The notes under the pieces: model-generated
Database searches by the model: none
What the model saw: the letters and a program-made list of their open reading frames with translations, nothing else
Told to the model about the DNA's origin: nothing
Made by a program: the position numbers and the translations under genes
Assembly: GCA_020854015.1 (NCBI GenBank)
Contig: JADZGG010000100.1
Span: 1-21,577 of the forward strand
Length of the DNA stretch: 21,577 nt
From: Flavobacteriales bacterium
Lineage (GTDB): Bacteria; Bacteroidota; Bacteroidia; Flavobacteriales_F; PHOS-HE28
Reading direction: 5' to 3'
In this document: piece after piece, positions 1 to 6,707 of the stretch
Layout: every line of letters starts with the position of its first letter
How positions within the stretch are numbered: the first letter of the stretch is position 1

Positions 1-416
1 CCCACGATCCGCGGGATCACGGGGTGCTCCTTGTCCGGTCGCCAGGACCGCTGCACCTTCATGTCACGGATCTCGTAGAGGTGCCCCGCTGCATTGTCCA
101 CGAGCAAAGCGCCGTCGGCCGTGGGAATCACCTGGCGCATGCGTGCCAATCCTTCATGGCTGCCACTGTTCAGTACCGGCAAGTGGAAAGCCATACCATC
201 AAAGCGCACCAGGCCGCCTTCCGTGGTGAACCAGAGATAGCCATTGTCATCCATGGCCAAACTGAGCACGCTGTTCTGCGGCAGACCGTTCTCCGATGTG
301 TACTGTTGCGGGGGCCAGTTCGGTTGGGCCGCAAGCTGTTGCCAGGCAAGCAGGAACACGGCGCCGATCGCGGCCACCGATCGCGACCGTCGGGGCTTAG
401 GAAAGGAAATACCCAT
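1..416 (-). CDS. Two-component propeller sensor protein, N-terminal part (runs off window)
   Basis: Only the first 138 residues are in the window; the gene continues past the left edge. It begins with a basic n-region and a hydrophobic stretch ending near LAAQ (about residues 17-32), a signal peptide or membrane anchor. The motif LPQNSVLSLAMDDNGYLWF at about residues 46-64, followed by TTEGGLVRFDG, is the classic repeat of two-component-regulator propellers, the periplasmic sensing domain of many Bacteroidota histidine kinases. The ATG at 416 overlaps the last 20 bases of the response regulator gene, so the two are co-transcribed and probably translationally coupled. The kinase or other output domain lies outside the window, so whether this is a full histidine kinase or only a sensor is inference. 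Confidence 0.8.
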   Translation of the reverse strand, partial: MGISFPKPRRSRSVAAIGAVFLLAWQQLAAQPNWPPQQYTSENGLPQNSVLSLAMDDNGYLWFTTEGGLVRFDGMAFHLPVLNSGSHEGLARMRQVIPTADGALLVDNAAGHLYEIRDMKVQRSWRPDKEHPVIPRIV

Positions 417-1047
417 GCAGGGTGGCGATGCGCTGGAGATCCAACACGTTTGATACGCCGAGCTTGTCGAACAGGCGAGCTTTATACGTGGCAACGGTGG
501 TCGGCCGCAGGTCCAGGCGCTCAGCGATGTCCTTCACGGTGGCTCCGTTGAGCAGCTCGTTCATCACACGCAGCTCGCGGTCCGACAGCCCTGCGAATGG
601 ATCACCAGCCCCCTCCATGGATGCGGGAGCGGTGGCGCCCAAGTGCTTGAGCTCATGCTCATGACTGCGGTATTCCTTGCCCTGCATCACGCGGCGCACT
701 GCGGTCAACACCTCCTCTTCGCTGGCCTGCTTGCTCAAGAAGCCGGCGCCGCCCATGGCCATCACCCGTGGCCCATAGATGTTCTCGGGGCTCATGGTAT
801 AGACAAGCACACGCATCTGTGGATGGTCACGTCGCACGTTCTCGAACACATCAAGACCGTGTCCATCGCCCAATTGAAGGTCCAGGACCAGCAGGTCGGG
901 TGAACTTTCGCGTAAATGCAACTGAAGCTCCGCAAGGCTTCCGGCTTCCTGAAGGCTTCGCACGCGGAGGTGGTGCTGCAACAGATTGCGCAGGCCGCGA
1001 CGGATGATCACATGGTCGTCCGCGATCAGGATGTTCAAGGGCACCAC
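397..1047 (-). CDS. NarL/FixJ-family response regulator
   Basis: The protein has 216 residues. Residues 1-120 form a receiver domain with acidic pair D10-D11, phospho-acceptor D56 in VLDLQL, switch T84 and conserved K106. After a linker, residues about 152-212 form a LuxR-type helix-turn-helix (LSDRELRVMNELLNGAT, then IAERL and a recognition helix around TVATYKARLFDKLGV). It should bind DNA when phosphorylated by a partner kinase. The start is a GTG at 1047, with another GTG just before it at 1050. The gene precedes and overlaps the propeller sensor, its likely partner. The regulon is unknown; a short dyad at 1085-1102 upstream could be an autoregulatory site. Confidence 0.93.
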   Translation of the reverse strand: MVPLNILIADDHVIIRRGLRNLLQHHLRVRSLQEAGSLAELQLHLRESSPDLLVLDLQLGDGHGLDVFENVRRDHPQMRVLVYTMSPENIYGPRVMAMGGAGFLSKQASEEEVLTAVRRVMQGKEYRSHEHELKHLGATAPASMEGAGDPFAGLSDRELRVMNELLNGATVKDIAERLDLRPTTVATYKARLFDKLGVSNVLDLQRIATLHGYFLS

Positions 1048-1084
1048 CTCACAAAGATCGTCATCCAGGGCCGCCGCCTATGCA

Positions 1085-1102
1085 TGTAGTCAGGTAACTA
1101 CA
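1085..1102. promoter_or_regulatory. Perfect 6-6-6 dyad upstream of the response regulator
   Basis: TGTAGT, six bases, ACTACA. The dyad lies 38-55 bases upstream of the GTG of the response regulator and could be an operator, perhaps for the regulator itself. Only one copy was seen, so this is a candidate only. Confidence 0.3.
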
Positions 1103-1123
1103 ACGCTTGGCTAAGGAGGCCCC

Positions 1124-1131
1124 TACGTTTG
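1124..1131 (+). promoter_or_regulatory. Exact Bacteroidota -7 element (TACGTTTG)
   Basis: TACGTTTG matches the TAnnTTTG consensus exactly. No start codon of a credible gene lies within 40 bases downstream. What follows is a long inverted repeat and a terminator-like hairpin, which fits a promoter for a non-coding RNA. Confidence 0.45.
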
Positions 1132-1137
1132 CGGCGT

Positions 1138-1281
1138 GTTGGTGTTTGGACGAACGTGTCTTGCCTCCGGATCGAAGGGGGCCAACTGCAGGTTTCCCTT
1201 GTAGGCGGCCAGGAGAGCCCGGAGATCCGGAGGAAGACACGCTCCGATGCTAGGATGGCGCCCCTGATCGGGGCGCTTTTC
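1138..1281 (+). ncRNA. Candidate structured small RNA with long stem and terminator-like hairpin
   Basis: Bases 1155-1173 are complementary to 1224-1241 over 18 base pairs with a single bulged G at 1163. The 50-nt interior can fold again (AAGGG 1175-1179 with CCCTT 1196-1200). A second hairpin at 1258-1276 (GCGCCCC, 5-nt loop, GGGGCGC) is followed by TTTT. An exact TAnnTTTG element lies just upstream at 1124-1131, and the next gene has its own -7-like element after the hairpin, so a separate transcript of about 145 nt is plausible. I could not match it to 6S, SRP, tmRNA or a known riboswitch. It could instead be a 5' leader of the following gene or a non-transcribed inverted repeat. Confidence 0.4.
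1258..1280 (+). terminator. Small GC hairpin with T4 tail
   Basis: A seven-base GC stem (GCGCCCC/GGGGCGC) with loop TGATC is followed by four T on the plus strand. The minus-strand side has no T run, so it would act only on plus-strand transcripts. The T tract is short, so termination may be weak. Confidence 0.45.
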
Positions 1282-1314
1282 GGTCATCCCCTGTGAAGCC
1301 TGCGCAAGGTCGGA

Positions 1315-1321
1315 TATCTTC
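1315..1321 (+). promoter_or_regulatory. -7-like element (TATCTTC) for the coiled-coil gene
   Basis: TATCTTC begins 25 bases before the ATG at 1340, the same spacing seen for other -7-like elements in this window. It lies after the terminator-like hairpin, suggesting the gene at 1340 has its own promoter. Confidence 0.3.
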
Positions 1322-1339
1322 ACACCAACTTCTCTTACC

Positions 1340-2230
1340 ATGCGCGCCCCTTCGCTTGCCTTTGCCCTGCTTGTCACAATGACGCTTCTTGCTCAAGAGA
1401 AGACCTCGAGCGGTTATCTGCTCAACTGGACCGGAAGCGTAAGCCCGGTGCCGGGCGATGTGACCAACGGCAAGTACAAGCTGCCAGGCCTCACGATCCA
1501 GATCGCTGAAGCGGATGCCGGAACCGTGACCTCGCTCTTCAAGACCGAGATGACGGGACGTTGCCTCAAATACGTGAGCGGAGATCCCATCAAGTGCATC
1601 GACGCCGCCATTCCCGAAGTGTCAGCGGAAAAACACCTGGTGTTCGCGAAGGCCATGAGCGGGAAAAAGGGCTCACCAGCAACGCTCACCATCGCTTTCG
1701 CCACGAACGACAGCACGGCGATGACCGACCAAGGAAAAGCGGAAGCCTTCGTGCAGAGCCTTGCCGTGCGCATGAACCGCGCCGTGGTGCAAGTGCAGAT
1801 CGACGAGCAGAAGAAAGTGCTGGACAAGTACACCGGGAAAGTGGAGGGTGCTCAAAAGGACCAGGCCAAGGCTCAGAAGAAAGGCGCCAGCGCCACCGAT
1901 GATCTGGAATCGATCAAAAAGGACAAGGCCAAGCTCGCAGAGAAGCAGGTGGACCTGCAGTCGGATGTGCAGAAGTACCAGGCACGCTACAACCTGACCC
2001 AGAAAGAGGAAGACCTGAAGAAAATGACCAAAGCCCAAGAGCAACTGCTGAAGGTGCAGAAGGACATGAGCAAGTTGTTGAAGAAGGAGGGACAGGTCCA
2101 GAAGGACATCAACTCGCAAGCCGCGGGAGTGCCGAAAGCCCAGCAGGAGCAGATCGAACAGCAGACCAGCAAGGACATGGCGAATACCGAAATGGAGGCC
2201 TTGAAGCGCAAGTTCGAGGCGATCCGTTAG
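1340..2230 (+). CDS. Secreted coiled-coil protein of unknown function
   Basis: The protein has 296 residues. Residues 1-19 form a signal peptide ending in TLLAQ. Residues about 25-135 are a non-helical region with two cysteines (in GRCLKYV and IKCIDAA) and no family I recognise. From about residue 145 to the end it is lysine-, glutamine- and glutamate-rich with long heptad-like stretches (for example KKDKAKLAEKQVDLQSDVQ), a predicted coiled coil of roughly 140 residues. It is probably periplasmic and elongated, perhaps oligomeric. The next gene starts 25 bases downstream on the same strand, so the two probably form an operon. I do not assign a function. Confidence 0.8.
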   Translation: MRAPSLAFALLVTMTLLAQEKTSSGYLLNWTGSVSPVPGDVTNGKYKLPGLTIQIAEADAGTVTSLFKTEMTGRCLKYVSGDPIKCIDAAIPEVSAEKHLVFAKAMSGKKGSPATLTIAFATNDSTAMTDQGKAEAFVQSLAVRMNRAVVQVQIDEQKKVLDKYTGKVEGAQKDQAKAQKKGASATDDLESIKKDKAKLAEKQVDLQSDVQKYQARYNLTQKEEDLKKMTKAQEQLLKVQKDMSKLLKKEGQVQKDINSQAAGVPKAQQEQIEQQTSKDMANTEMEALKRKFEAIR

Positions 2231-2255
2231 CCGGCAGACCTGCCAGCCAAGGACC

Positions 2256-4619
2256 GTGGAGCCGGAAGTACAACCCTTGTTGCCCACGCAGCTTCGGCGG
2301 CAGCAACTACTTTTCACAGGGCTGGCCGTACTGCTCGGCAGCCTCTCGTTGTTGGCTCCCATTTGGCCTGACGCGCCGGTGGAACCCCGTGTGGGCGGAC
2401 TGCTCCTATGGGCCGCGATACTCGAACTGGTGCACGGCTTCCGACGTGCCACGCCACGGGAGCGACGCTCCGCCTGGCTCAGCGGTGCATTGTCGTTGAT
2501 GCTCGGGATCCTATTGATCAACGCCGGTGCGTTCCGAACCTCCGCTCTGGTGGTCTTTCTGGCCATCACATTCGCGGTAGATGCCTTGCGGCATGCTGCC
2601 GACGGCTTGAAGGCCTGGCGCAAAGGTCATCGGAGCGATGCGCAAGCCGTCTCCTTCGTTGGGAACAGTGCGCTCTTCCTGTTCATCATCGTGCTGAGCC
2701 CCTTTACGCGTGAGTGGACCGTGGCCCTGGCCGGTGCCGCACGCATCTTCGGCATCGGCTTCACCATCCTGCGCAGCCGCACCGGTCAATTGGATCAGGC
2801 CAGCGAGGATGAGGTGCGCTCGATCGGTATGGGCGACGATGTCGAGGTGATGGCCGAGGGCCAGCGCATGGAGGATGAAGAGGCCGCACGTGCCCCGATC
2901 GATCGTCGCTGGATCATCAGCCTTGTGCTCATTCTCTTCGCCATACACCTCGGTCGGATGGGCCTCGATCGTACGGCGCTCGGGATCCTGTCCCCCTTCA
3001 TCGCCGTGGTGGGCGACCTGGCCATCGCATTGATCATTGCATACGGTGTGCTCGCTCCGCTTCGAGCCCTGCTGCGGGACGTGAGCGCACCCATCGAACA
3101 TGCAGGCTGGCGCTGGGTGCAGCAGGTTCCGGCCGAAAGGCGTAAAGGCTTGCGGCCGCGCGCGGTGATCCGCGCCTGGTTGCTGCACCGTTTGCGCACA
3201 GGGATCCGCCTACGCAAGGCTTCGTACTCGCTCCGCACGGCCCTGCGCAACGGCCTGCAGATCGGCCTGCCCTTCAGCGCGGTGCTTGCGGCCACCATGC
3301 CCGTGTGGGGCATGAGCTGGTACTTCGATACCGAGAACTGGGCCGCAGGCATTTGGGACAGTTGGGCCGCAAGTCACACCGACACGTGGCGCGAAGCCAT
3401 GGTAAAGGCCGTTGAGCCTGCACCGACCGCTGCATCCTTCAGCCTGGCACCCGAAGGCGTGAATGACACAGCCGATTTCCGCTTCGTCATCATCGGTGAT
3501 CCGGGCGAAGGCGATCCTTCGCAATGGGTGTTGAAGGACCGTATCCTCGCCGTGGTCGAAAAGCCCGATGTGCGCTTCGTGGTGATCAGCAGCGACGTGA
3601 TCTACCCCACCGGTGCGCTGCGGGACTATGAACGCAAGTTCTGGTTGCCTTTCAAGGGTGTGACGAAGCCTGTGTATGCGATCCCCGGCAACCACGATTG
3701 GTACGATGCGCTCGAAGGGTTCGCCGCGACCTTCTACACCCCCGATGCAGCATTGAAGGCCATGCTGGGTCGCATCAACAGCGACCATCGGCTAACCACG
3801 ACCAATGGCGAAAAGGTGCAACGCTCACTGATCGAAGCCGCACGTCTGCGTGACCTCTATCATATTCCGACCGGCTTCCAACAAGCGCCTTTCTTCCAGG
3901 TACGATGCGGCGACTTCGTGTTCATCGCGATCGACACCGGGGTGCTGCGCCGTCTGGATCCCGTGCAACTGCAATGGGTGAAGCAGGTTCTGGAGGAGAA
4001 CAGGGGTCGCTTCATTTTCGCACTGCTCGGTCACCCCTTCTATGCCGCCGGTGAATTCCAAGGCGACATGACACCTGAGTTCACCGAACTGCACAAGTTG
4101 TTGAAAGACCACAACGTGACCATTGCCATGGCCGGCGACACGCATGATCTGGAGCACTATGTGGAACCCGACAGCGCCGGTGGCCCGCCGATGCAACATT
4201 TCGTGAACGGCGGTGGCGGTGCCTACCTCAGTCTCGGCGCTGCGCTCGCTCCCGAGGGAAGCATGCCTACGACCACCTTCGCGCACTACCCCGCGCGCGG
4301 ACCCATCACAGCCAAGATCGATGCGCTGACACCTTGGTACAAGCGCCCCGCCTGGGTCTGGACCACGAAGTACAACGGCTGGCCCTTCAGTGCCGAGTGG
4401 CTCAGCGCCGCTTTCGACCACAACCAAGCGCCCTTCTTCCAGAGCTTCATTGAAGTGGTGGTCGAACGCTCGACCGGCATGGTGCGGTTGATCCCGCACG
4501 GCGTGGACGGCCCGCTCAAGTGGAGCGACTTCGGAAGGTCGCCGGGGCTTCCCGCACAGGAAGGCGAACTCGAACTGCCTGCCGAATGGGCCTTCCCATT
4601 GACGACTGCCGCGAAGTGA
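2256..4619 (+). CDS. Membrane-anchored calcineurin-like metallophosphoesterase
   Basis: The protein has 787 residues, with a GTG start preceded by AAGGA. Residues about 18-175 hold several hydrophobic helices resembling the HdeD/DUF308 type of small membrane domain. More helices lie near 218-236, 244-270 and 336-355. From about residue 405 there is a metallophosphatase domain with the motifs in order: GDPGEG (D415), SSDVIYP (D447), GNHDWYD (478-484), GHPFY (H593) and AGDTHD (H630). These supply the usual two-metal ligands, although the second motif has S where the family mostly has G. The catalytic part would hydrolyse a phosphate ester or anhydride; which side of the membrane it faces is uncertain. 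The fusion of a large membrane region to the phosphatase is unusual. The substrate is unknown. Confidence 0.85.
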   Translation: MEPEVQPLLPTQLRRQQLLFTGLAVLLGSLSLLAPIWPDAPVEPRVGGLLLWAAILELVHGFRRATPRERRSAWLSGALSLMLGILLINAGAFRTSALVVFLAITFAVDALRHAADGLKAWRKGHRSDAQAVSFVGNSALFLFIIVLSPFTREWTVALAGAARIFGIGFTILRSRTGQLDQASEDEVRSIGMGDDVEVMAEGQRMEDEEAARAPIDRRWIISLVLILFAIHLGRMGLDRTALGILSPFIAVVGDLAIALIIAYGVLAPLRALLRDVSAPIEHAGWRWVQQVPAERRKGLRPRAVIRAWLLHRLRTGIRLRKASYSLRTALRNGLQIGLPFSAVLAATMPVWGMSWYFDTENWAAGIWDSWAASHTDTWREAMVKAVEPAPTAASFSLAPEGVNDTADFRFVIIGDPGEGDPSQWVLKDRILAVVEKPDVRFVVISSDVIYPTGALRDYERKFWLPFKGVTKPVYAIPGNHDWYDALEGFAATFYTPDAALKAMLGRINSDHRLTTTNGEKVQRSLIEAARLRDLYHIPTGFQQAPFFQVRCGDFVFIAIDTGVLRRLDPVQLQWVKQVLEENRGRFIFALLGHPFYAAGEFQGDMTPEFTELHKLLKDHNVTIAMAGDTHDLEHYVEPDSAGGPPMQHFVNGGGGAYLSLGAALAPEGSMPTTTFAHYPARGPITAKIDALTPWYKRPAWVWTTKYNGWPFSAEWLSAAFDHNQAPFFQSFIEVVVERSTGMVRLIPHGVDGPLKWSDFGRSPGLPAQEGELELPAEWAFPLTTAAK

Positions 4620-5402
4620 TCACTCCTCCGCCTTCGCCCGCTCCCAATAGGTGTCCATCTGCGCCAAGGTCATATCGCCGAGCGTATGGCCGTCCTTGGC
4701 ACTTTCGCGTTCGAGGAATTGAAAGCGTTGGATGAACTTTCGGTTGGTGCGTTCCAGCGCCTCGTCCGGATCGATGCTGAGGAAGCGCGCGTAGTTCACC
4801 AGACTGAAGAGCACGTCGCCGAGCTCATCGGACTGCTTTGCGGACCCGCTGTCCACTTCGTGCTTCAGCTCAGCAAGCTCCTCGTTCACCTTGGCCCAGA
4901 CCTGATCGCGGTGCTCCCAATCGAAGCCCACGCCACGTGCCTTGTCCTGGATGCGGATGGCCTTCACCAGGCTCGGTAGTCCGCGGGGCACGCCCTCCAG
5001 CACGCTCTTCTCCGTGGCCCCGGCCTTGGCCTTCTCGGCGAGCTTGATCTTCTCCCAGTTCGCCTTCACCTCCTCGTCATCCTTCACCTTCACATCGCCA
5101 TAGATGTGCGGGTGGCGGTGGATGAGCTTCTCACAGATGCCGTTAAGCACATCCGTGATGTCGAAGGCCCCCTGCTCCTGCCCGAGCTTGGCATAGAACA
5201 CCATGTGCAGCATCAGGTCGCCGATCTCCTTCTTCACGCCATCAAGATCCTTCTCCAGGATCGCGTCACCAAGCTCGTAGGTCTCCTCGATGGTGAGCGG
5301 CCGCAACGTCTCGAAAGTCTGCTTCATGTCCCACGGGCATTTGGCGCGCAGGTCGTCCATGATGTTGAGAAGGCGTTCGAAAGCGAGGAGGCGTGGATCC
5401 AT
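4620..5402 (-). CDS. mazG: Nucleoside triphosphate pyrophosphohydrolase MazG
   Basis: MazG hydrolyses NTPs and dNTPs to the monophosphate and pyrophosphate and clears damaged nucleotides. The protein has 260 residues from the ATG at 5402, close to the 263 of E. coli MazG. Features are CPWD at 22-25, the metal-binding EExxE at 39-43 with D46, and a second MazG repeat in the C-terminal half (KVNEELAELKHEV then DELGDVLFSLVNYAR). A longer reading frame begins at 5441, but an excellent -7 element (TACTTTG, 5433-5427) lies inside that extension and the family begins just before the RLL motif, so 5402 is preferred. Its TGA abuts the TGA of the convergent phosphoesterase gene with no base between. 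Confidence 0.95.
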   Translation of the reverse strand: MDPRLLAFERLLNIMDDLRAKCPWDMKQTFETLRPLTIEETYELGDAILEKDLDGVKKEIGDLMLHMVFYAKLGQEQGAFDITDVLNGICEKLIHRHPHIYGDVKVKDDEEVKANWEKIKLAEKAKAGATEKSVLEGVPRGLPSLVKAIRIQDKARGVGFDWEHRDQVWAKVNEELAELKHEVDSGSAKQSDELGDVLFSLVNYARFLSIDPDEALERTNRKFIQRFQFLERESAKDGHTLGDMTLAQMDTYWERAKAEE

Positions 5403-5426
5403 GGAGGGAGGGCTGTGTTCGCCGCG

Positions 5427-5433
5427 CAAAGTA
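5427..5433 (-). promoter_or_regulatory. -7 promoter element of mazG
   Basis: On the minus strand TACTTTG matches TAnnTTTG closely, with its first base 31 bases before the mazG ATG at 5402. It excludes the longer upstream start. Confidence 0.5.
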
Positions 5434-5502
5434 GTGGCCAAGGCATCCTGAACGCCAAGTCAATTGAATGGATCAGGTATACGCGGCAGAACAGGCGGCC
5501 AC

Positions 5503-5509
5503 TACCTTG
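5503..5509 (+). promoter_or_regulatory. -7 promoter element of the DUF502-like gene
   Basis: TACCTTG begins 24 bases before the ATG at 5527 and lies inside the reading frame upstream of it. It supports the shorter start. It is divergent from the mazG promoter about 70 bases away. Confidence 0.45.
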
Positions 5510-5526
5510 CCGAAAAGCCGTTCCCC

Positions 5527-6111
5527 ATGCGATCCATTCTCCGCGCATTGCACCAGACGCTGACCGCCGGCCTGTTCCTGTTACTACCGCTCGCCGTCAC
5601 GCTCATCGTTGTGCTGAAGGTGATGGCCCTCGCGCACCCGTTGATGGAAAAGGTGGCAGCAGTGCTGGGCGTACACGACGTGCCAGGCATCCGGCTTCTG
5701 CTGATCGGAGCCTTGCTGCTGTTGTGCCTGGTCGCCGGGCTGTTGGTAAGGGCGCGCCGTGTGAGCCGCTTCAGCGAATGGTTGGAGAACAATGTGTTGC
5801 GCATGATCCCTGGGTATGAGTACCTGCGCATGCGCATGGCCGAAAGCCTGGGTCACGACGCCGATGCCACCGACCGTGCGATCCTGGCGCGCATCGATGA
5901 TGGCTGGGCACCGGGCATGTTGATCGAACGTGGGGCGGACGGACGCTGCACGGTGTTCATGCCCGATGTGCCACAATGCAACAGCGGCGGGGTCTACATC
6001 GTGGAGGCCGATCAGGTGAAGTTCCTGCACGTTCGATACGGGCAGTTGAACAACAGCATCCGCAACTATGGGAAGGGTCTGCAGGCCATGGAGGCCGAAC
6101 CGAAGGCCTGA
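5527..6111 (+). CDS. DUF502-like membrane protein
   Basis: The protein has 194 residues from the ATG at 5527. Two transmembrane helices lie near residues 13-33 (FLLLPLAVTLIVV) and 54-74 (LLLIGALLLLCLVAGLLV). After these comes the family-like sequence NNVLRMIPGYEYLR. The C-terminal cytoplasmic part (TVFMPDVPQCNSGGVYIV, then VKFLHVRYGQLNNSIRNYGKG) resembles DUF502 proteins, which carry FVPTTPNPTSG and a final I.SGG region in the same places. The biochemical role of the family is unknown. An upstream start at 5464 is in frame but lies before the promoter element. It is followed 41 bases later by another small membrane protein on the same strand. Confidence 0.75.
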   Translation: MRSILRALHQTLTAGLFLLLPLAVTLIVVLKVMALAHPLMEKVAAVLGVHDVPGIRLLLIGALLLLCLVAGLLVRARRVSRFSEWLENNVLRMIPGYEYLRMRMAESLGHDADATDRAILARIDDGWAPGMLIERGADGRCTVFMPDVPQCNSGGVYIVEADQVKFLHVRYGQLNNSIRNYGKGLQAMEAEPKA

Positions 6112-6113
6112 GC

Positions 6114-6121
6114 TATTTTCG
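6114..6121 (+). promoter_or_regulatory. -7-like element before the YqhA-like gene
   Basis: TATTTTCG resembles TAnnTTTG with one mismatch and starts 39 bases before the ATG at 6153, directly after the previous stop. The gene may be transcribed both from here and by read-through. Confidence 0.3.
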
Positions 6122-6152
6122 ACCGCGACCCTCCACCAGTGCAATTCCGCCC

Positions 6153-6599
6153 ATGAAGTACGTGCTCCGCATCTTCATCTCCGTCATCTCCGCGATCCTG
6201 CTGATCGACTCCATCATCCTGGTGGTGCTGGGTGTCAAGAGCACATGGCACGGGTTCCACAACCTGCTGGACCCTTCGATACCGCACCCCATGATGCCCG
6301 CATTCGAAGCTGTGGACCAGTTCTTCATGGCGCTGGTGCTCTTCATCATGGCCATTGGCCTGGTGCAGCTCTTCATCGGCGAGATCCCCTTCATGAAACC
6401 CGCGTCGCTCCACTGGCTCAAGATCGACAGCTTCATGGCTTTGAAGGTGCTGCTGTGGGATACGCTGCTGGTGACGATGCTGATGTTCTTCCTGACACAA
6501 CTGGTGAACACACCGGTGCTGGACTGGTCAGTGCTCATCCTACCTACCGCCATCCTCATGCTCACATTGTGCTCCTTCCTGCTGAAGCAGAAGCACTAG
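6153..6599 (+). CDS. YqhA/UPF0114-like inner membrane protein
   Basis: The protein has 148 residues with four hydrophobic helices (about 7-27, 53-75, 96-117 and 121-142). The second half (PASLHWLKIDSFMALKVLL, then LLVTMLMFFLTQLVN) follows the pattern of UPF0114/YqhA, whose members run W.GK.D..SLK.K....IV.IS....L. Function in that family is unknown. The reading frame is open back to 5976, but that part overlaps the preceding gene, and the ATG at 6153 gives a normal N-terminus with a hydrophobic first helix. Confidence 0.7.
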   Translation: MKYVLRIFISVISAILLIDSIILVVLGVKSTWHGFHNLLDPSIPHPMMPAFEAVDQFFMALVLFIMAIGLVQLFIGEIPFMKPASLHWLKIDSFMALKVLLWDTLLVTMLMFFLTQLVNTPVLDWSVLILPTAILMLTLCSFLLKQKH

Positions 6600-6690
6600 C
6601 AGCGGATGACCCAGGGGGCACTTTGCCCAGCAGGCGTGCGATGCTGCACGGAACAGCCACCCTCCTGGGATAGCGGGACCAATGACCGAT

Positions 6691-6706
6691 CGGATCGCAC
6701 GATCCG
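6691..6706. terminator. Hairpin between convergent genes
   Basis: CGGATC, GCAC, GATCCG forms a perfect 6-bp stem, with its last base two positions from the stop of the minus-strand AsmA-like gene. There is no T tract on either side, so it may be a weak bidirectional terminator. The rest of 6600-6707 shows nothing clear. Confidence 0.3.
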
Positions 6707-6707
6707 C

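Noticed and set aside
1138..1281. Identity as SRP (4.5S), 6S or tmRNA
   Set aside because: The SRP domain IV motif with GGAAGCAG is absent, the tmRNA tRNA-like ends are absent, and the layout does not clearly give a 6S central bubble.
1123..1377. 84-codon minus-strand open frame across the divergent intergenic region
   Set aside because: It overlaps the start of the secreted coiled-coil gene and covers a long inverted repeat. I recognise no family, although one stretch looks protein-like, so it remains a weak rival to the RNA interpretation.
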